Source: Roseicyclus sp.
GTDB taxonomy: Bacteria > Pseudomonadota > Alphaproteobacteria > Rhodobacterales > Rhodobacteraceae
DNA length: 64,000 nt
Direction of reading: 5' to 3'
Assembly: GCF_018402035.1 (NCBI RefSeq)
Contig: NZ_JAGYJN010000008.1
Coordinates: forward strand, 21,118 to 85,117
A program made the translations under genes and the position numbers. The notes beneath the pieces are model-generated. The model was not told the DNA's origin, searched no databases, and saw nothing but the letters and a program-made list of their open reading frames with translations. Numbering within the stretch: position 1 is the first letter of the stretch; the number at the start of each line of letters is the position of its first letter. Shown here piece by piece: positions 34,423-45,112 of this stretch.

Positions 34423-35843
34423 GCGCGCTTTGGACAAGTGCTGAGGCCGCCGCCGCCACCGGCGGGCAGGTCGTGGGCGATTGGGCGGTCACGGGCCTGT
34501 CGATCGACAGCCGGACCATCGCGCCGGGTGAAATGTTCGTGGCGCTTTCGGCCGCGCGCGATGGGCATGATTTCGTGGCCGATGCTTTGGCGCGTGGGGC
34601 GGCCGCTGCAATGGTGGCCCATGTGCCTGAGGGCGTCGATCCGGCCAAGCTGTTGATCGTGGGCGATGTGATGGATGGCCTGCGCGCCTTGGGCGCGGCG
34701 GGGCGCGCGCGCACCCGTGCGAAAGTTATCGCCGTCACCGGATCGGTCGGCAAAACCACGGTCAAAGAAATGCTGCGCGCGGCCCTTGCCCCGCAGGGTC
34801 GGACCCATGCCGCCGAGGCGAGTTTCAACAACCATTGGGGCGTGCCGATTACGCTGGCGCGCATGCCTGCTGACACCGATTTCGCGGTGATCGAGATCGG
34901 CATGAACCATCCCGGCGAGATTGCGCCGCTGTCCCATCTTGCCCGGCCTGATATCGCCATCGTTACCACCGTCGCCCCCGCCCATCTGGAAGCTTTCGGC
35001 GTAATCGAGGGGATCGCGCATGAAAAAGCCGCGATTTATGATGGGCTTGTCCCCGGCGGCATCGCGCTTGCCCATGCCGATATCGACACCGCCCAGATCC
35101 TTTTCGACAAGGCGCATGCCGTGGGCGCGCGCTTGGTGCGTTTTGGTGCGCGTGACGGGGTCGAGGCGCGGATGATCTCGGCCCAAGTCGCCGATAGTGC
35201 CACGGTGATCAAGGCCGATATCCTTGACACCGCGCGGGTGTTCAAGATCGGCGCGCCGGGGCGGCATTACGCGATGAATGCGCTGATTGCACTGACGGCG
35301 GCGGAACTGGCCGGGGCCGATGCGACCCAAGCTGCGATCACCTTGGCAGGTTGGACACCCTATCAAGGGCGCGGCACGCGTGAACGCCTGACGCTAGGCG
35401 GGCGCGAGGATTTGGTCGTTGAAATGATCGATGACGCGTTCAACGCCAATCCCGCCTCCATCGCTGCCGCGCTTGAGATGTTGGCCGCAGCCGAGCCCGA
35501 GGGGCGCGGGCGGCGGATCGCGGTTCTGGGCGACATGCTGGAGCTTGGGCCGACCGGTCCAGCGCTGCATGCCGCCATCGCCGATCACCCCGCCATGGCG
35601 CGCATCGCGCTGGTGCATACGGTGGGGCCGTTGATGGCGCATCTGCATGCGGCCTTGCCCGGTGCGATCCGTGGCCATCACAGCGACAGCGCCGAAGAGA
35701 TGGCCGCGCATTTGCCCCAAGGGCTGAAGGCGGGGGATATCGTGCTGCTCAAGGGCTCAAAGGGGATCAGGGTCTCTCGCGTAGTTGACGCGCTGCGCAA
35801 ACTCGGGCAAGCGGCAGTGGGCAACAAACAGGGACACCGCTAG
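34419..35843 (+). CDS. murF: UDP-MurNAc-tripeptide D-Ala-D-Ala ligase
   Basis: Mur ligase of 474 residues completing the UDP-MurNAc-pentapeptide by adding D-Ala-D-Ala made by Ddl. Seen: AVTGSVGKTTVKEML ATP loop, EASFNNHWGVPITLAR and DDAFNANPASIAAAL, typical of MurF. It starts within the murE stop codon and ends directly at the mraY start (35844). Confidence 0.97.
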   Translation: MSALWTSAEAAAATGGQVVGDWAVTGLSIDSRTIAPGEMFVALSAARDGHDFVADALARGAAAAMVAHVPEGVDPAKLLIVGDVMDGLRALGAAGRARTRAKVIAVTGSVGKTTVKEMLRAALAPQGRTHAAEASFNNHWGVPITLARMPADTDFAVIEIGMNHPGEIAPLSHLARPDIAIVTTVAPAHLEAFGVIEGIAHEKAAIYDGLVPGGIALAHADIDTAQILFDKAHAVGARLVRFGARDGVEARMISAQVADSATVIKADILDTARVFKIGAPGRHYAMNALIALTAAELAGADATQAAITLAGWTPYQGRGTRERLTLGGREDLVVEMIDDAFNANPASIAAALEMLAAAEPEGRGRRIAVLGDMLELGPTGPALHAAIADHPAMARIALVHTVGPLMAHLHAALPGAIRGHHSDSAEEMAAHLPQGLKAGDIVLLKGSKGIRVSRVVDALRKLGQAAVGNKQGHR

Positions 35844-36926
35844 ATGTTGTATTGGCTGACCGCGTTCTCCGATGGCGGGGATGTCTTCAACCTGTTTCGC
35901 TACATCACCTTTCGTGCAGGCGGGGCATTCTTTACAGCACTGGTCTTTGGCTTTGTCTTTGGCCAGCCCTTGATCAATGCGCTGAGGCGGAAATATTCCG
36001 GCGGCCAGCCGATCCGCGCCGATGGCCCGGCCCACCATATCTCCAAGGCGGGAACGCCGACCATGGGGGGGTTGTTGATCCTTGCCGCGCTGACATTGTC
36101 CACGCTGATGTGGGCGCGGCTTGATAACCCCTATGTCTGGATCGTGCTTTTGACCACGGTCGCCTTTGGCCTGATCGGCTTTGCCGATGACTGGGCCAAG
36201 GTCAGCCGCAACACCAGCGCGGGCCTCTCGGGGCGGGTGCGGCTCTTGATTGGCTTCGTGATCGCCGCGATGGCTGCAACGGCTTGCGTCTATATCCACC
36301 CCGCACCGCTGGCGGCCCAACTGGCAGTGCCGGTGTTCAAGGATGTGCTGATCAACATGGGCTGGCTGTTTTTGCCTTTTGCGATGCTGGTGATCGTGGG
36401 GTCGGCCAATGCCGTGAACCTGACCGATGGGTTGGACGGTTTGGCGATCATGCCAGTGATGATCGCGGCAGGCACGTTGGGCGTGATCGCCTATGCCGTG
36501 GGGCGGGTGGATTTCACCGAATATCTCGATGTGCATTACGTTCCCGGCACGGGTGAGTTGCTGATCTTCACCGCCGGGCTGATCGGCGGCGGCCTTGGGT
36601 TTTTGTGGTATAATGCGCCGCCCGCCGCTGTGTTCATGGGCGATACCGGATCGCTCGCGCTGGGCGGCGCGCTGGGGGCCATCGCTGTTGCCACCAAGCA
36701 CGAGATCGTGCTGGCCATCGTCGGTGGCCTTTTCGTGGCCGAAGCCGTCAGCGTGATCGTGCAGGTTCTTTACTTCAAGGCGACCGGCAAGCGCGTCTTC
36801 CTGATGGCGCCGATCCACCACCATTTCGAGAAAAAAGGCTGGGCCGAGCCGCAGGTGGTGATCCGGTTCTGGATCATCTCGCTGATCTTGGCGCTGATCG
36901 GTCTGGCGACGTTGAAGCTGCGCTGA
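35844..36926 (+). CDS. mraY: Phospho-MurNAc-pentapeptide transferase
   Basis: Polytopic inner-membrane enzyme of 360 residues (about ten helices) that makes lipid I from undecaprenyl phosphate. Seen: [10 protein letters not shown], the DD motif [19 protein letters not shown], and the cytoplasmic [14 protein letters not shown]. Start codon follows the murF stop without a gap. Confidence 0.98.
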   Translation: MLYWLTAFSDGGDVFNLFRYITFRAGGAFFTALVFGFVFGQPLINALRRKYSGGQPIRADGPAHHISKAGTPTMGGLLILAALTLSTLMWARLDNPYVWIVLLTTVAFGLIGFADDWAKVSRNTSAGLSGRVRLLIGFVIAAMAATACVYIHPAPLAAQLAVPVFKDVLINMGWLFLPFAMLVIVGSANAVNLTDGLDGLAIMPVMIAAGTLGVIAYAVGRVDFTEYLDVHYVPGTGELLIFTAGLIGGGLGFLWYNAPPAAVFMGDTGSLALGGALGAIAVATKHEIVLAIVGGLFVAEAVSVIVQVLYFKATGKRVFLMAPIHHHFEKKGWAEPQVVIRFWIISLILALIGLATLKLR

Positions 36927-36948
36927 TGCAGCGCTTGGGGGGCAGGCC

Positions 36949-38346
36949 ATGATACCGGTTCAAGGCGTCGAGGGGCAGCGGGTCGCGGTGCTGGGGCTTG
37001 GCCGGTCGGGTCTGGCCACCGCGCGGGCCTTGCGCGCAGGCGGGGCCGAAGCGTTGTGCTGGGACGATGGCGCGCCCGCCCGCGCGGTGGCCGAGGCCGA
37101 GGGTTTCACCATCTGGGATCCGATGGCCCCTGACGCCTTTGTCGGTGTGGCCGCACTGATTACCTCGCCCGGCATTCCGCATCTCTACCCCGCCCCGCAC
37201 CGCGCGATTGCTGCTGCCCGCATGGCGGGTGTGCCGGTCGATAATGATGTGGGGCTGTTTTTCCGCTCGCTCGGCATGGGCGCGTGGGATGATATGGAGG
37301 AGCCGCCCAAGGTTGTGGCAATCACCGGGTCAAACGGGAAATCCACGACATCGGCCTTGATCGCCCATATCCTCAAGGTTGCGGGGCGGCCCGTGCAACT
37401 GGCTGGCAATATCGGGCGCGGTGTGCTGGATATCGACCCGCCCGAGGATGGCGGCGTGGTGGTGTTGGAGCTGAGCTCCTACCAGATTGAGCTTGCCCGC
37501 GCGCTGACGCCCGATGTGGCGGTGTTCATCAATCTTTCACCCGATCATCTGGACCGTCACGGCGGCATGGGTGGCTATTTCGCGGCCAAACGGCGGCTTT
37601 TTTCCGAGGGTGGGCCGGATCGCGCCGTGATCGGCGTGGACGAGATCGAGGGGCAGTATATCGCCAACCAACTGGCCGAAGGGCCGGGCGATGCCCGCGT
37701 CATCCGTGTCTCGCAGGCCAAACTTTCGGGGCCGGGATGGGATCTGGTGGCGCGCAAGGGCTGGCTGTCGGAGATGCGCAAGGGCCGCCAAGTCGCCTCC
37801 ATCGACCTGCGCGGCGTCCCCGGCCTTCCCGGTGCGCATAACCACCAAAACGCCGCCTGCGCCTATGGCGCCTGCCGCGCGTTGGGCCTATCGCCCAAGG
37901 AGATCGAGACCGCCTTTCACAGCTTTGAAGGGCTGCCCCATCGCAGCCAACGGGTGGCCGAAATCGGTGGCGTGTCCTTCGTCAACGACAGCAAGGCCAC
38001 GAATGTGGATGCCGCCGTCAAAGCGCTGGCCGCTTTTTCGCGCATCCGCTGGATCTGTGGCGGGCTGGAGAAAGAGGGGGGGATGGCGGCGCTGGCCCCT
38101 GCGGCAGGCGAAGTGATCAAAGCCTATGTCATCGGGCGCGAGGCCGCCGCTTTCGCCCTGCATCTGGGCGATGTCCCGCATGAGGTCTGCGGCGACATGG
38201 CGACCGCCGTGGCCCGCGCAGCCGCCGAGGCCACGCCGGGCGACACGGTGCTCTTGGCCCCTGCGGCGGCGAGTTTCGACCAATACGACAGCTTCGAGCA
38301 TCGTGGGCGCGATTTCATGGAGCAGGTGGGCAGGCTGCAACCATAA
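36949..38346 (+). CDS. murD: UDP-MurNAc-L-alanine D-glutamate ligase
   Basis: Mur ligase of 465 residues adding D-glutamate. Seen: Rossmann start [20 protein letters not shown] loop [24 protein letters not shown] and [13 protein letters not shown], and [17 protein letters not shown]. It starts 22 bases after mraY. A gap of 133 bases to ftsW follows, longer than most in this cluster. Confidence 0.97.
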   Translation: MIPVQGVEGQRVAVLGLGRSGLATARALRAGGAEALCWDDGAPARAVAEAEGFTIWDPMAPDAFVGVAALITSPGIPHLYPAPHRAIAAARMAGVPVDNDVGLFFRSLGMGAWDDMEEPPKVVAITGSNGKSTTSALIAHILKVAGRPVQLAGNIGRGVLDIDPPEDGGVVVLELSSYQIELARALTPDVAVFINLSPDHLDRHGGMGGYFAAKRRLFSEGGPDRAVIGVDEIEGQYIANQLAEGPGDARVIRVSQAKLSGPGWDLVARKGWLSEMRKGRQVASIDLRGVPGLPGAHNHQNAACAYGACRALGLSPKEIETAFHSFEGLPHRSQRVAEIGGVSFVNDSKATNVDAAVKALAAFSRIRWICGGLEKEGGMAALAPAAGEVIKAYVIGREAAAFALHLGDVPHEVCGDMATAVARAAAEATPGDTVLLAPAAASFDQYDSFEHRGRDFMEQVGRLQP

Positions 38347-38479
38347 TCTTGATGCTGATATCGCGGGCAAGAGCCAAGCTAGGACTAGCCCCCGCGGGTA
38401 TTTCGGAGTAGTGTCACCACCAGACCCGGCAAACGGGCGATCCTGAGGCAGACAAGAACAAGACGGGCGGGCAGTCCCC
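38347..38479 (+). other. murD-ftsW gap with CCCGCGGGTATTT element
   Basis: The gap holds CCCGCGGGTATTTCGGAGTA at 38391-38410, a copy of the short-dyad-plus-TATTT element also seen near 12591, 52340 and 56470. No clear promoter for ftsW was found here. Confidence 0.35.
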
Positions 38480-39646
38480 ATGACGGAAATCGCGCATGGC
38501 ACGGTGATCGTGCAATCTGGCGAAGCTGTTCTTCCACGTTGGTGGCGGACAGTCGACCGGGTCACGATCTTTTGCATCTTTTCCCTTTTCGGCATCGGCA
38601 TCTTGCTGGGCTTTGCGGCCTCCACCCCCTTGGCCGAGCGCAACGGGCTTGATCCTTTCTATTATGTCACGCGGCAGGCGGCATTTGGTGGTTTGGCGCT
38701 GATGGTGATGCTGGTTGTGTCCATGCTGAACCCGGTGATGATCCGCCGGCTTGGCGTGATCGGCTTTTTCGGCGCGGTCTTCGCACTGGCCATGCTGCCC
38801 GCCTTTGGCACAGATTTCGGCCAAGGGGCGGTGCGCTGGTTCTCGCTTGGCTTTGCCTCGGTGCAACCGGCCGAGTTTCTCAAGCCGGTGTTCGTGATCT
38901 TCACCGCATGGATGATCGCGGCCAGCCAAGAGATTGGCGGCCCGCCGGGCAAGAGCGTTTCGCTCTTCACCATGATCGTGATCGTGGGCTTTTTGGTCAT
39001 GCAGCCCGATTTCGGCCAAGGCGCGCTGATCGTCTTTGCATGGTCGGTGATCTATTTCGTCTCGGGCGCGCCGATGCTGGTCTTGTTCAGCGTCATGGCA
39101 TTGGTGGCGGCAGGCGGGGTTTATGCCTATGCCAATTCCGAGCATGTGGCGCGCCGTATCGACGGTTTCCTGTCGACCGAGATCGACCCCACCACCCAGA
39201 TCGGCTATGCCACCGACGCGATCCGCAATGGCGGGTTGTTTGGCGCAGGTCTGGGCGAGGGGACGGTCCGCTGGACGCTACCGGATGCGCATACCGATTT
39301 CATCATCGCGGTCGCCGCCGAGGAATATGGCGTGGTCATGGTCTATCTGATCATCGCGCTGTTCGTCACCATCGCGCTACGCTCCTATTTCCGCCTGATG
39401 CGCGAGCGCGACACCTTTATCCGCTTGGCGGGCACGGGGCTGGTCAGTCTTTTGGCGCTACAGGCTTTTATCAATCTGGGCGTGGCGGTGCGTATTCTGC
39501 CCGCCAAGGGGATGACGCTGCCTTTCGTCAGCTATGGCGGATCGTCGCTGATCGCGATGGGGATCGCGGTGGGTATGCTGCTCGCCTTTACCCGGTCGCG
39601 GCCGCAGGGCGAGATCGGCGATTACCTTTTGTCACGCCAGCGGTGA
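38480..39646 (+). CDS. ftsW: Septal peptidoglycan polymerase FtsW
   Basis: SEDS-family glycosyltransferase of 388 residues with about ten membrane helices, partnered with FtsI. Seen: [20 protein letters not shown] with the conserved WI/F-type loop, [16 protein letters not shown], and the C-terminal [19 protein letters not shown] signature. It is four bases upstream of murG. Confidence 0.96.
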   Translation: MTEIAHGTVIVQSGEAVLPRWWRTVDRVTIFCIFSLFGIGILLGFAASTPLAERNGLDPFYYVTRQAAFGGLALMVMLVVSMLNPVMIRRLGVIGFFGAVFALAMLPAFGTDFGQGAVRWFSLGFASVQPAEFLKPVFVIFTAWMIAASQEIGGPPGKSVSLFTMIVIVGFLVMQPDFGQGALIVFAWSVIYFVSGAPMLVLFSVMALVAAGGVYAYANSEHVARRIDGFLSTEIDPTTQIGYATDAIRNGGLFGAGLGEGTVRWTLPDAHTDFIIAVAAEEYGVVMVYLIIALFVTIALRSYFRLMRERDTFIRLAGTGLVSLLALQAFINLGVAVRILPAKGMTLPFVSYGGSSLIAMGIAVGMLLAFTRSRPQGEIGDYLLSRQR

Positions 39647-39650
39647 GCCG

Positions 39651-40754
39651 ATGACACCGACCAGCGCACATTTGATCATCGCGGCCGGCGGCACGGGCGG
39701 GCATATGTTCCCGGCCCAAGCGCTGGCCGAGGTGATGCTGCGCCGGGGCTGGAAGGTGACATTATCCACCGATGCGCGCGGTGCGCGCTACACTGATGGG
39801 TGCTCGCATGCCGTGGCTGTGCGCGAGGTGGCCTCGGCCACATTCGCGCGTGGGGGCGTCTTTGGCAAACTGCTGGCACCTTTGCGCATTGCGGGCGGCA
39901 TCTTGGCCGCGACGCTGCGCATGTGGCGCGAAAAGCCCGATGTGGTCGTTGGCTTTGGCGGCTATCCCACGATCCCTGCGCTGGCTGCGGCATGGATCAC
40001 GCGCACGCCTTGCATGATCCATGAGCAAAACGGTGTCTTGGGCCGGGTCAATCGCCTGTTTGCGCGGCGCGTCGATATTGTGGCGTGCGGGACATGGCCC
40101 ACCACGCTTCCCCAAGGGCTAGAGGGGGTGCATACTGGCAACCCGGTGCGCGCCGCCGTGTTAGAGCGCGCAGGCGCGCCCTATCTGCCGCCGGGCGATT
40201 GGCCGATGAGCCTTTTGGTCATCGGCGGCAGCCAAGGCGCGCGCATCTTGTCCGATATGGTGCCTGCGGCCATCGCCCGCCTGCCCGAGGGGTTGCGCGC
40301 GCATCTCAGGGTCGCACAGCAAGCCCGTGCCGAAGACCTGCAACGCGTGATCGAAGCCTATGGCGCAATCGGTGTGCGCGGAGAAATCGATACCTTCTTT
40401 CGCGATATCCCCCGCCGCCTGTCCGAGGCGCAGCTGGTGATCAGCCGCGCGGGTGCCTCATCTGTGGCCGATATCTCGGTCATTGGGCGGCCCGCGATCT
40501 TGATCCCCTATGCGCAAGCCACCGCCGATCATCAAAGCGCCAATGCCAGCGGTCTTGTTGCAGCCGGTGGCGCGGTGGTGATATCGGAACAATCGCTTTC
40601 GCCCGACAGTTTGGCGCAGGCGATACACTCCATTCTTACCGAACCGGCCAAGGCCGATCAGATGGCGCAAGCGGCTTTGTCGCTGGGCCTGCCCGATGCG
40701 GCCCAAAGGCTTGCGGCACTGGTCGAGGAACTGGCCCAGAAAGGCGCTGCATGA
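39651..40754 (+). CDS. murG: Lipid II synthase MurG
   Basis: GT-B peripheral membrane glycosyltransferase of 367 residues that adds GlcNAc to lipid I. Seen: [18 protein letters not shown] (donor/acceptor G loop 1), [37 protein letters not shown] and [20 protein letters not shown]. Last four bases overlap murC (ATGA). Confidence 0.97.
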   Translation: MTPTSAHLIIAAGGTGGHMFPAQALAEVMLRRGWKVTLSTDARGARYTDGCSHAVAVREVASATFARGGVFGKLLAPLRIAGGILAATLRMWREKPDVVVGFGGYPTIPALAAAWITRTPCMIHEQNGVLGRVNRLFARRVDIVACGTWPTTLPQGLEGVHTGNPVRAAVLERAGAPYLPPGDWPMSLLVIGGSQGARILSDMVPAAIARLPEGLRAHLRVAQQARAEDLQRVIEAYGAIGVRGEIDTFFRDIPRRLSEAQLVISRAGASSVADISVIGRPAILIPYAQATADHQSANASGLVAAGGAVVISEQSLSPDSLAQAIHSILTEPAKADQMAQAALSLGLPDAAQRLAALVEELAQKGAA

Positions 40755-42166
40755 CACCTGCGATTACGAAACTGCCGACCAAGCTCGGGGCGATCCATTT
40801 CGTGGGTATCGGTGGCATCGGTATGTCGGGGATCGCCGAGGTGCTTTTGAACCATGGCTATCAGGTGCAAGGCTCGGATCTCAAAGCCTCCAAGATCACC
40901 GAACGGCTCGAGGGTTTGGGCGCGCGCGTCTTTATCGGGCAAAAAGCCGAGAACCTTGAGGCCGCCGAGGTGGTGGTGATCTCGTCAGCCATTAAGCCCG
41001 GCAATCCCGAGCTTGATGCCGCGCGGCTGCGGGGTCTGCCCGTTGTGCGCCGGGCTGAAATGCTGGCCGAGTTGATGCGCCTGCGCTCGAACATTGCGAT
41101 TGCGGGCACACATGGCAAGACGACAACCACCACCATGGTGGCCACGCTTTTGGATGCGGGCGGCGTTGATCCGACGGTGATCAATGGCGGCGTGATCCAT
41201 GCCTATGGCTCGAACGCGCGGGTGGGCCAAGGCGACTGGATGGTGGTCGAGGCTGACGAGTCCGATGGCACCTTCAACCGCCTGCCTGCGACTATCGCCA
41301 TCGTCACAAATATCGACCCCGAGCATATGGAGCATTGGGGCACGATCGAGAACTTGCGCAAAGGCTTTCTCGATTTCGTCTCGAACATCCCCTTTTACGG
41401 GCTGGCCGTGTGCTGCACTGATCATCCGGAGGTGCAAGCGCTGGTGGGCCGCATCACGGATCGCCGTGTCGTGACCTTTGGCTTTAACGCACAGGCCGAT
41501 GTGCGCGCGGTCAATCTGAGCTATAAATCGGGCATCGCGCATTTCGACATCGCGCTACAGGCCGAGGGGCAGGTGATCGAGGGTTGCACCCTACCGATGC
41601 CGGGCGATCACAATGTCTCTAATGCTTTGGCGGCCGTGGCCGTGGCCCGCCATCTGGGCATGAAGGCCGATGAAATTCGCGGTGCATTGGCGGGTTTCAA
41701 GGGCGTGAACCGCCGCTTCACCAAGGTGGGCGAGGTGGGCGGCATCACCATCATCGACGATTACGGCCATCACCCGGTCGAGATCGCCGCCGTGCTGAAA
41801 GCCGCGCGTCAAGCCAGCGAGGGCCGCGTGATCGCGGTGCATCAACCCCATCGCTATACCCGCCTGTCCAGCCTGTTCGAGGATTTCTGCACCTGCTTCA
41901 ACGAGGCCGATGTGGTTGGCATCGCCGAGATTTATGCGGCGGGCGAAGATCCAATCCCCGGTGCGGGGCGCGACGATCTGGTGGCGGGGCTGATCCGTCA
42001 TGGCCACCGCCATGCCCGCGCTGTTGTGTCCGAGGATGATCTGGAGCGGCTGGTGCGCGAACAGGCGCGGCCGGGCGATATGGTCGTCTGTTTGGGCGCT
42101 GGCACCATCTCGGCTTGGGCGCAGGGCTTGGCCGCGCGGCTCAAAGATCTCGATGCACGCGGCTAG
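40751..42166 (+). CDS. murC: UDP-MurNAc L-alanine ligase
   Basis: Mur ligase of 471 residues that begins peptide addition. Seen: [20 protein letters not shown] loop [26 protein letters not shown], and [12 protein letters not shown] with [10 protein letters not shown]. The frame is open for another 220 codons inside murG, but the ATG at 40751 fits the family start and the overlap pattern of the cluster. Confidence 0.97.
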   Translation: MTPAITKLPTKLGAIHFVGIGGIGMSGIAEVLLNHGYQVQGSDLKASKITERLEGLGARVFIGQKAENLEAAEVVVISSAIKPGNPELDAARLRGLPVVRRAEMLAELMRLRSNIAIAGTHGKTTTTTMVATLLDAGGVDPTVINGGVIHAYGSNARVGQGDWMVVEADESDGTFNRLPATIAIVTNIDPEHMEHWGTIENLRKGFLDFVSNIPFYGLAVCCTDHPEVQALVGRITDRRVVTFGFNAQADVRAVNLSYKSGIAHFDIALQAEGQVIEGCTLPMPGDHNVSNALAAVAVARHLGMKADEIRGALAGFKGVNRRFTKVGEVGGITIIDDYGHHPVEIAAVLKAARQASEGRVIAVHQPHRYTRLSSLFEDFCTCFNEADVVGIAEIYAAGEDPIPGAGRDDLVAGLIRHGHRHARAVVSEDDLERLVREQARPGDMVVCLGAGTISAWAQGLAARLKDLDARG

Positions 42167-42174
42167 GGGGCAGA

Positions 42175-42227
42175 TGTTGCGCGGGCTGCGCCTTGCTGGA
42201 CAGCGCGCCAGCGCAGCGCGAGCAACC
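42175..42227 (+). other. Long imperfect hairpin between murC and murB
   Basis: GTTGCGCGGG-CTGCGC in the left half pairs with GCGCAG-CGCGAGCAAC in the right half with one gap, around a perfect GCTGCGC/GCGCAGC core (42185-42191, 42211-42217). It ends six bases before the murB start, so it could sequester the murB ribosome binding site. A 20-codon reading frame (ATG at 42174) runs through it and ends in the ATGA shared with murB. Confidence 0.4.
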
Positions 42228-42232
42228 CGGCA

Positions 42233-43165
42233 ATGACCGCGATCCAAGATATCCCCCTGCGTGGGCGCGCGACGCCTAACCGGCCCTTGGCCGATTTGAC
42301 ATGGTTGCGCGTGGGTGGTCCCGCCGATTGGTTGATCCAGCCCGCCGATGCGGATGATCTGGCGATGTTTCTGGCGGCACTTGCCCCCGATGTGCCGGTC
42401 TTTCCCATGGGGGTCGGCTCGAACCTGATCGTGCGTGATGGCGGGATTGCGGGGGTGGTGATCCGGCTTGGGCGCGGCTTCAACGCGATCATGATCGATG
42501 GCGATCTGGTGACAGCCGGGGCGGCGGCGCTTGATGCGCATGTCGCAATCAAGGCGGCCGAGGCGGGGCGCGATCTGACCTTCCTGCGCACAATCCCCGG
42601 CTCTGTCGGTGGCGCGCTCAGGATGAATGCGGGTTGTTACGGGCGCTATGTGGCCGATCATTTCGTTTCAGCCCGTGTGATTCACCGCGATGGGCGCGCG
42701 GAAACACTGGGGCAGGGCGATATCGGTTTTGCCTATCGCCAGACCGATCTGCCCCCCGATAGCATCGTGACCGAGGTCACCTTTCATGCCCCTGCCGGTG
42801 ATCCCGAAGCGCTTGCTTCACTGATGGCCGACCAGATCGCCAAGCGCGACGCGACCCAACCCACCAAGGACCGCAGCGCCGGATCGACCTTTCGCAACCC
42901 GGCCGGGTTTTCCTCGACGGGGCGGGCCGATGACACCCATGAGCTCAAGGCGTGGAAGGTGATTGATCAAGCAGGCATGCGCGGTGCCACACGCGGCGGT
43001 GCGCAGATGTCGGTGATGCATTCCAACTTTCTCATCAATGCCGGTGACGCCACCGCTGAAGATCTTGAATCTTTGGGCGAAGAGGTCCGAAAAAGGGTTT
43101 TCGAGACGCAGGGAATAGCGCTAGAATGGGAAATCATGCGCGTCGGGCGAAACCGGCGCGATTGA
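42233..43165 (+). CDS. murB: UDP-N-acetylenolpyruvoylglucosamine reductase
   Basis: FAD/NADPH enzyme of 310 residues making UDP-MurNAc. Seen: [34 protein letters not shown]-binding loop, [17 protein letters not shown], and the catalytic-serine region [14 protein letters not shown]. It is of the type I (E. coli unlike, shorter loop) form common in alphaproteobacteria. Confidence 0.97.
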   Translation: MTAIQDIPLRGRATPNRPLADLTWLRVGGPADWLIQPADADDLAMFLAALAPDVPVFPMGVGSNLIVRDGGIAGVVIRLGRGFNAIMIDGDLVTAGAAALDAHVAIKAAEAGRDLTFLRTIPGSVGGALRMNAGCYGRYVADHFVSARVIHRDGRAETLGQGDIGFAYRQTDLPPDSIVTEVTFHAPAGDPEALASLMADQIAKRDATQPTKDRSAGSTFRNPAGFSSTGRADDTHELKAWKVIDQAGMRGATRGGAQMSVMHSNFLINAGDATAEDLESLGEEVRKRVFETQGIALEWEIMRVGRNRRD

Positions 43166-43166
43166 T

Positions 43167-43204
43167 CCGGGCAAGCCCGGCAAAATAACAAGGGGCAAAG
43201 CCCC
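43167..43204 (+). other. Two short hairpins between murB and ddl
   Basis: CCGGGC-AA-GCCCGG (43167-43180) begins right after the murB stop codon, and GGGGC-AAA-GCCCC follows at 43192-43204. No T-run is present. They may mark an mRNA processing site or pausing point between murB and ddl. Confidence 0.4.
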
Positions 43205-43247
43205 GATAACAGACTGACCGGGCAATAGAATCCGGCGGATTGAGGCA

Positions 43248-44186
43248 ATGGTGGCGGGTTCGAGCAGAACAACCCCCCTGATTGCGGTGCTGATGGGTGG
43301 CCCCTCGTCCGAGCGCGAGGTGTCTTTATCCACGGGCCGTGGCTGCGCGGATGCGCTCAGGGGCGAAGGTTACGGGGTGGTCGAGATCGACTGTGGCCCC
43401 GATTTGGCCATGCGCCTGTCCGATCTGAAACCCGATGTCTGTTTCAACGCGCTGCATGGCCGCTGGGGTGAGGATGGCGCGGTGCAGGGCATGCTGGAAT
43501 GGCTGCGCATCCCCTACACACATTCCGGTGTTCTGGCCTCGGCGCTTGCGATGGACAAGGCGCGCACCAAGGATGTCTACCGCGCCCATGGCCTGCCTGT
43601 GGCCGAAAGCGTGATCGTGACCAAGGCGCAAGCGATGGCCGCCCATGTGCTGGCCCCGCCCTATGTGATCAAACCCAATAACGAAGGCTCATCGGTTGGT
43701 GTCTATCTGGTGGCCGAAGGGGCGAATACGCCGCCGCAGCTATCCGCGGCGATGCCTGACCATGTGATGGTCGAGGCCTATCTGGCCGGGCGCGAGTTGA
43801 CCTGTTCGGTGATGGGCGATGGCCCCGGCCAGCCCGGACCGCTGACCGTGACCGATATCATTACCGATGGCTGGTATGATTACGACGCGAAATACAAGCC
43901 CGGCGGGTCGCGCCATGTGGTGCCTGCCGATCTGCCCAAGCCCATTTTTGACGCCTGCATGGAAATGTCGCTGACCGCCCATCGCGCCTTGGGCTGTCGC
44001 GGTGTCAGCCGCACCGATTTCCGCTGGGACGCGGCGCGCGGGTTGGATGGGCTGTTTTTGCTGGAAACCAATACACAGCCGGGCATGACGCCCACCTCGC
44101 TCACGCCGGAACAAGCGGCGGTTTGCGGTTATGATTTCGGCGCGCTTTGCCGCTGGTTGGTGGAGGATGCCTCATGCGACCGCTGA
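43248..44186 (+). CDS. ddl: D-alanine--D-alanine ligase
   Basis: ATP-grasp ligase of 312 residues giving D-Ala-D-Ala for MurF. Seen: VLMGGPSSEREVSLSTG, CFNALHGRWGEDGAVQG, PYVIKPNNEGSSVGVYL, and LLETNTQPGMTPTSL with the metal-binding Glu/Asn. The ATG at 43248 is in the family position. The 3' end overlaps ftsQ by 13 bases. Confidence 0.97.
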   Translation: MVAGSSRTTPLIAVLMGGPSSEREVSLSTGRGCADALRGEGYGVVEIDCGPDLAMRLSDLKPDVCFNALHGRWGEDGAVQGMLEWLRIPYTHSGVLASALAMDKARTKDVYRAHGLPVAESVIVTKAQAMAAHVLAPPYVIKPNNEGSSVGVYLVAEGANTPPQLSAAMPDHVMVEAYLAGRELTCSVMGDGPGQPGPLTVTDIITDGWYDYDAKYKPGGSRHVVPADLPKPIFDACMEMSLTAHRALGCRGVSRTDFRWDAARGLDGLFLLETNTQPGMTPTSLTPEQAAVCGYDFGALCRWLVEDASCDR

Positions 44187-45112
44187 TCGCCGAACGCGCG
44201 CCACGCCGCGTGGCGGCACCGCCACCACCCATCGCCGATCATCCCCGCGATCCCGCACCCTCGATCTGGTCGTACCGCATCGAGCGTTTGTGGCTGACAC
44301 CGGCGTTTCGCCGCGTGGTGCGCCTTGGGCTGCCAAGTTTCGTAGTCGTGTTCGGGCTGGGCCTTTATTTCGCCAATGACCAAAGCCGCACGGAATTTGT
44401 CGCGCATCTGCAAGAGCTGCGCCAAAGCATTGAAGGTCGCCCAGAGTTTCGGGTGAATGTGATGGCGATCTCTGGTGCAAGCGAGGCTGTGGAGAACGAT
44501 ATCCGCGCCTATCTTGGCCTGTCCTTTCCGATGTCATCCTTCGATTTGGACCTGACAGCCATGCGCAGCCGGATCGAGGCCTTGCCCGCCGTCGCACAGG
44601 CCGATCTGCGCCTTCAGGCGGGTGGCTATCTCGCGGTCAATGTGCGCGAGCGCGTGCCGGCCGTGGTTTGGCAAACCCGCGAGGGTGCCGTTTTGATCGA
44701 TGCCGAGGGGCATTTCGTCGCCGATCTGGCCGCGCGGACATTGGACAGCCCGCTGCCGCTGATCGGTGGGGATGGCGCGGATCTTGTGGTGGGTGAGGCG
44801 CTGGCGCTTTACGCCGCGGCCGCACCTTTGGGCGACCGCCTGCTTGGATTGGTGCGCATCGGCGAGCGGCGCTGGGATGTCGTGCTGAAAGACGAACGCA
44901 GGATCTTGCTGCCCGAGGCGGGTGCCGTGCAAGCGCTTGACCGCGCGCTGGGCCTGCATGATGCCACTGATATTTTGAACCGTGATGTGCTGCGTCTTGA
45001 TCTGCGCGACGCGGATCGGTTGAGCGTGACCCTGACCCCCGCCGCGATGGAGGAACTGCGCCAAGAGCGCATCCGCGCGCGGACGAACCCCACCGGAGAG
45101 CAAAGCGGATGA
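44174..45112 (+). CDS. ftsQ: Cell division protein FtsQ
   Basis: Bitopic divisome protein of 312 residues. It has a proline-rich cytoplasmic start (~55 residues), one membrane helix (LPSFVVVFGLGLYFA), and a periplasmic POTRA domain beginning FRVNVMAISGASEAVENDI and including ALPAVAQADLRLQAGGYLAV, then the FtsQ domain. The ATG at 44174 lies in the ddl coding end after GGTGGAGG, a strong ribosome binding site that decides the start. It overlaps ftsA by ATGA. Confidence 0.94.
   Translation: MRPLIAERAPRRVAAPPPPIADHPRDPAPSIWSYRIERLWLTPAFRRVVRLGLPSFVVVFGLGLYFANDQSRTEFVAHLQELRQSIEGRPEFRVNVMAISGASEAVENDIRAYLGLSFPMSSFDLDLTAMRSRIEALPAVAQADLRLQAGGYLAVNVRERVPAVVWQTREGAVLIDAEGHFVADLAARTLDSPLPLIGGDGADLVVGEALALYAAAAPLGDRLLGLVRIGERRWDVVLKDERRILLPEAGAVQALDRALGLHDATDILNRDVLRLDLRDADRLSVTLTPAAMEELRQERIRARTNPTGEQSG

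Noticed and set aside
32962..34437. 491-codon minus-strand frame antisense to murE
   Set aside because: Mirrors murE exactly and has no domain features; explained by codon bias.
40085..40750. Open frame continuous with murC extending back through murG
   Set aside because: murG occupies this region in another frame with all its motifs; the murC family start is at 40751 with the ATGA overlap usual in this cluster.
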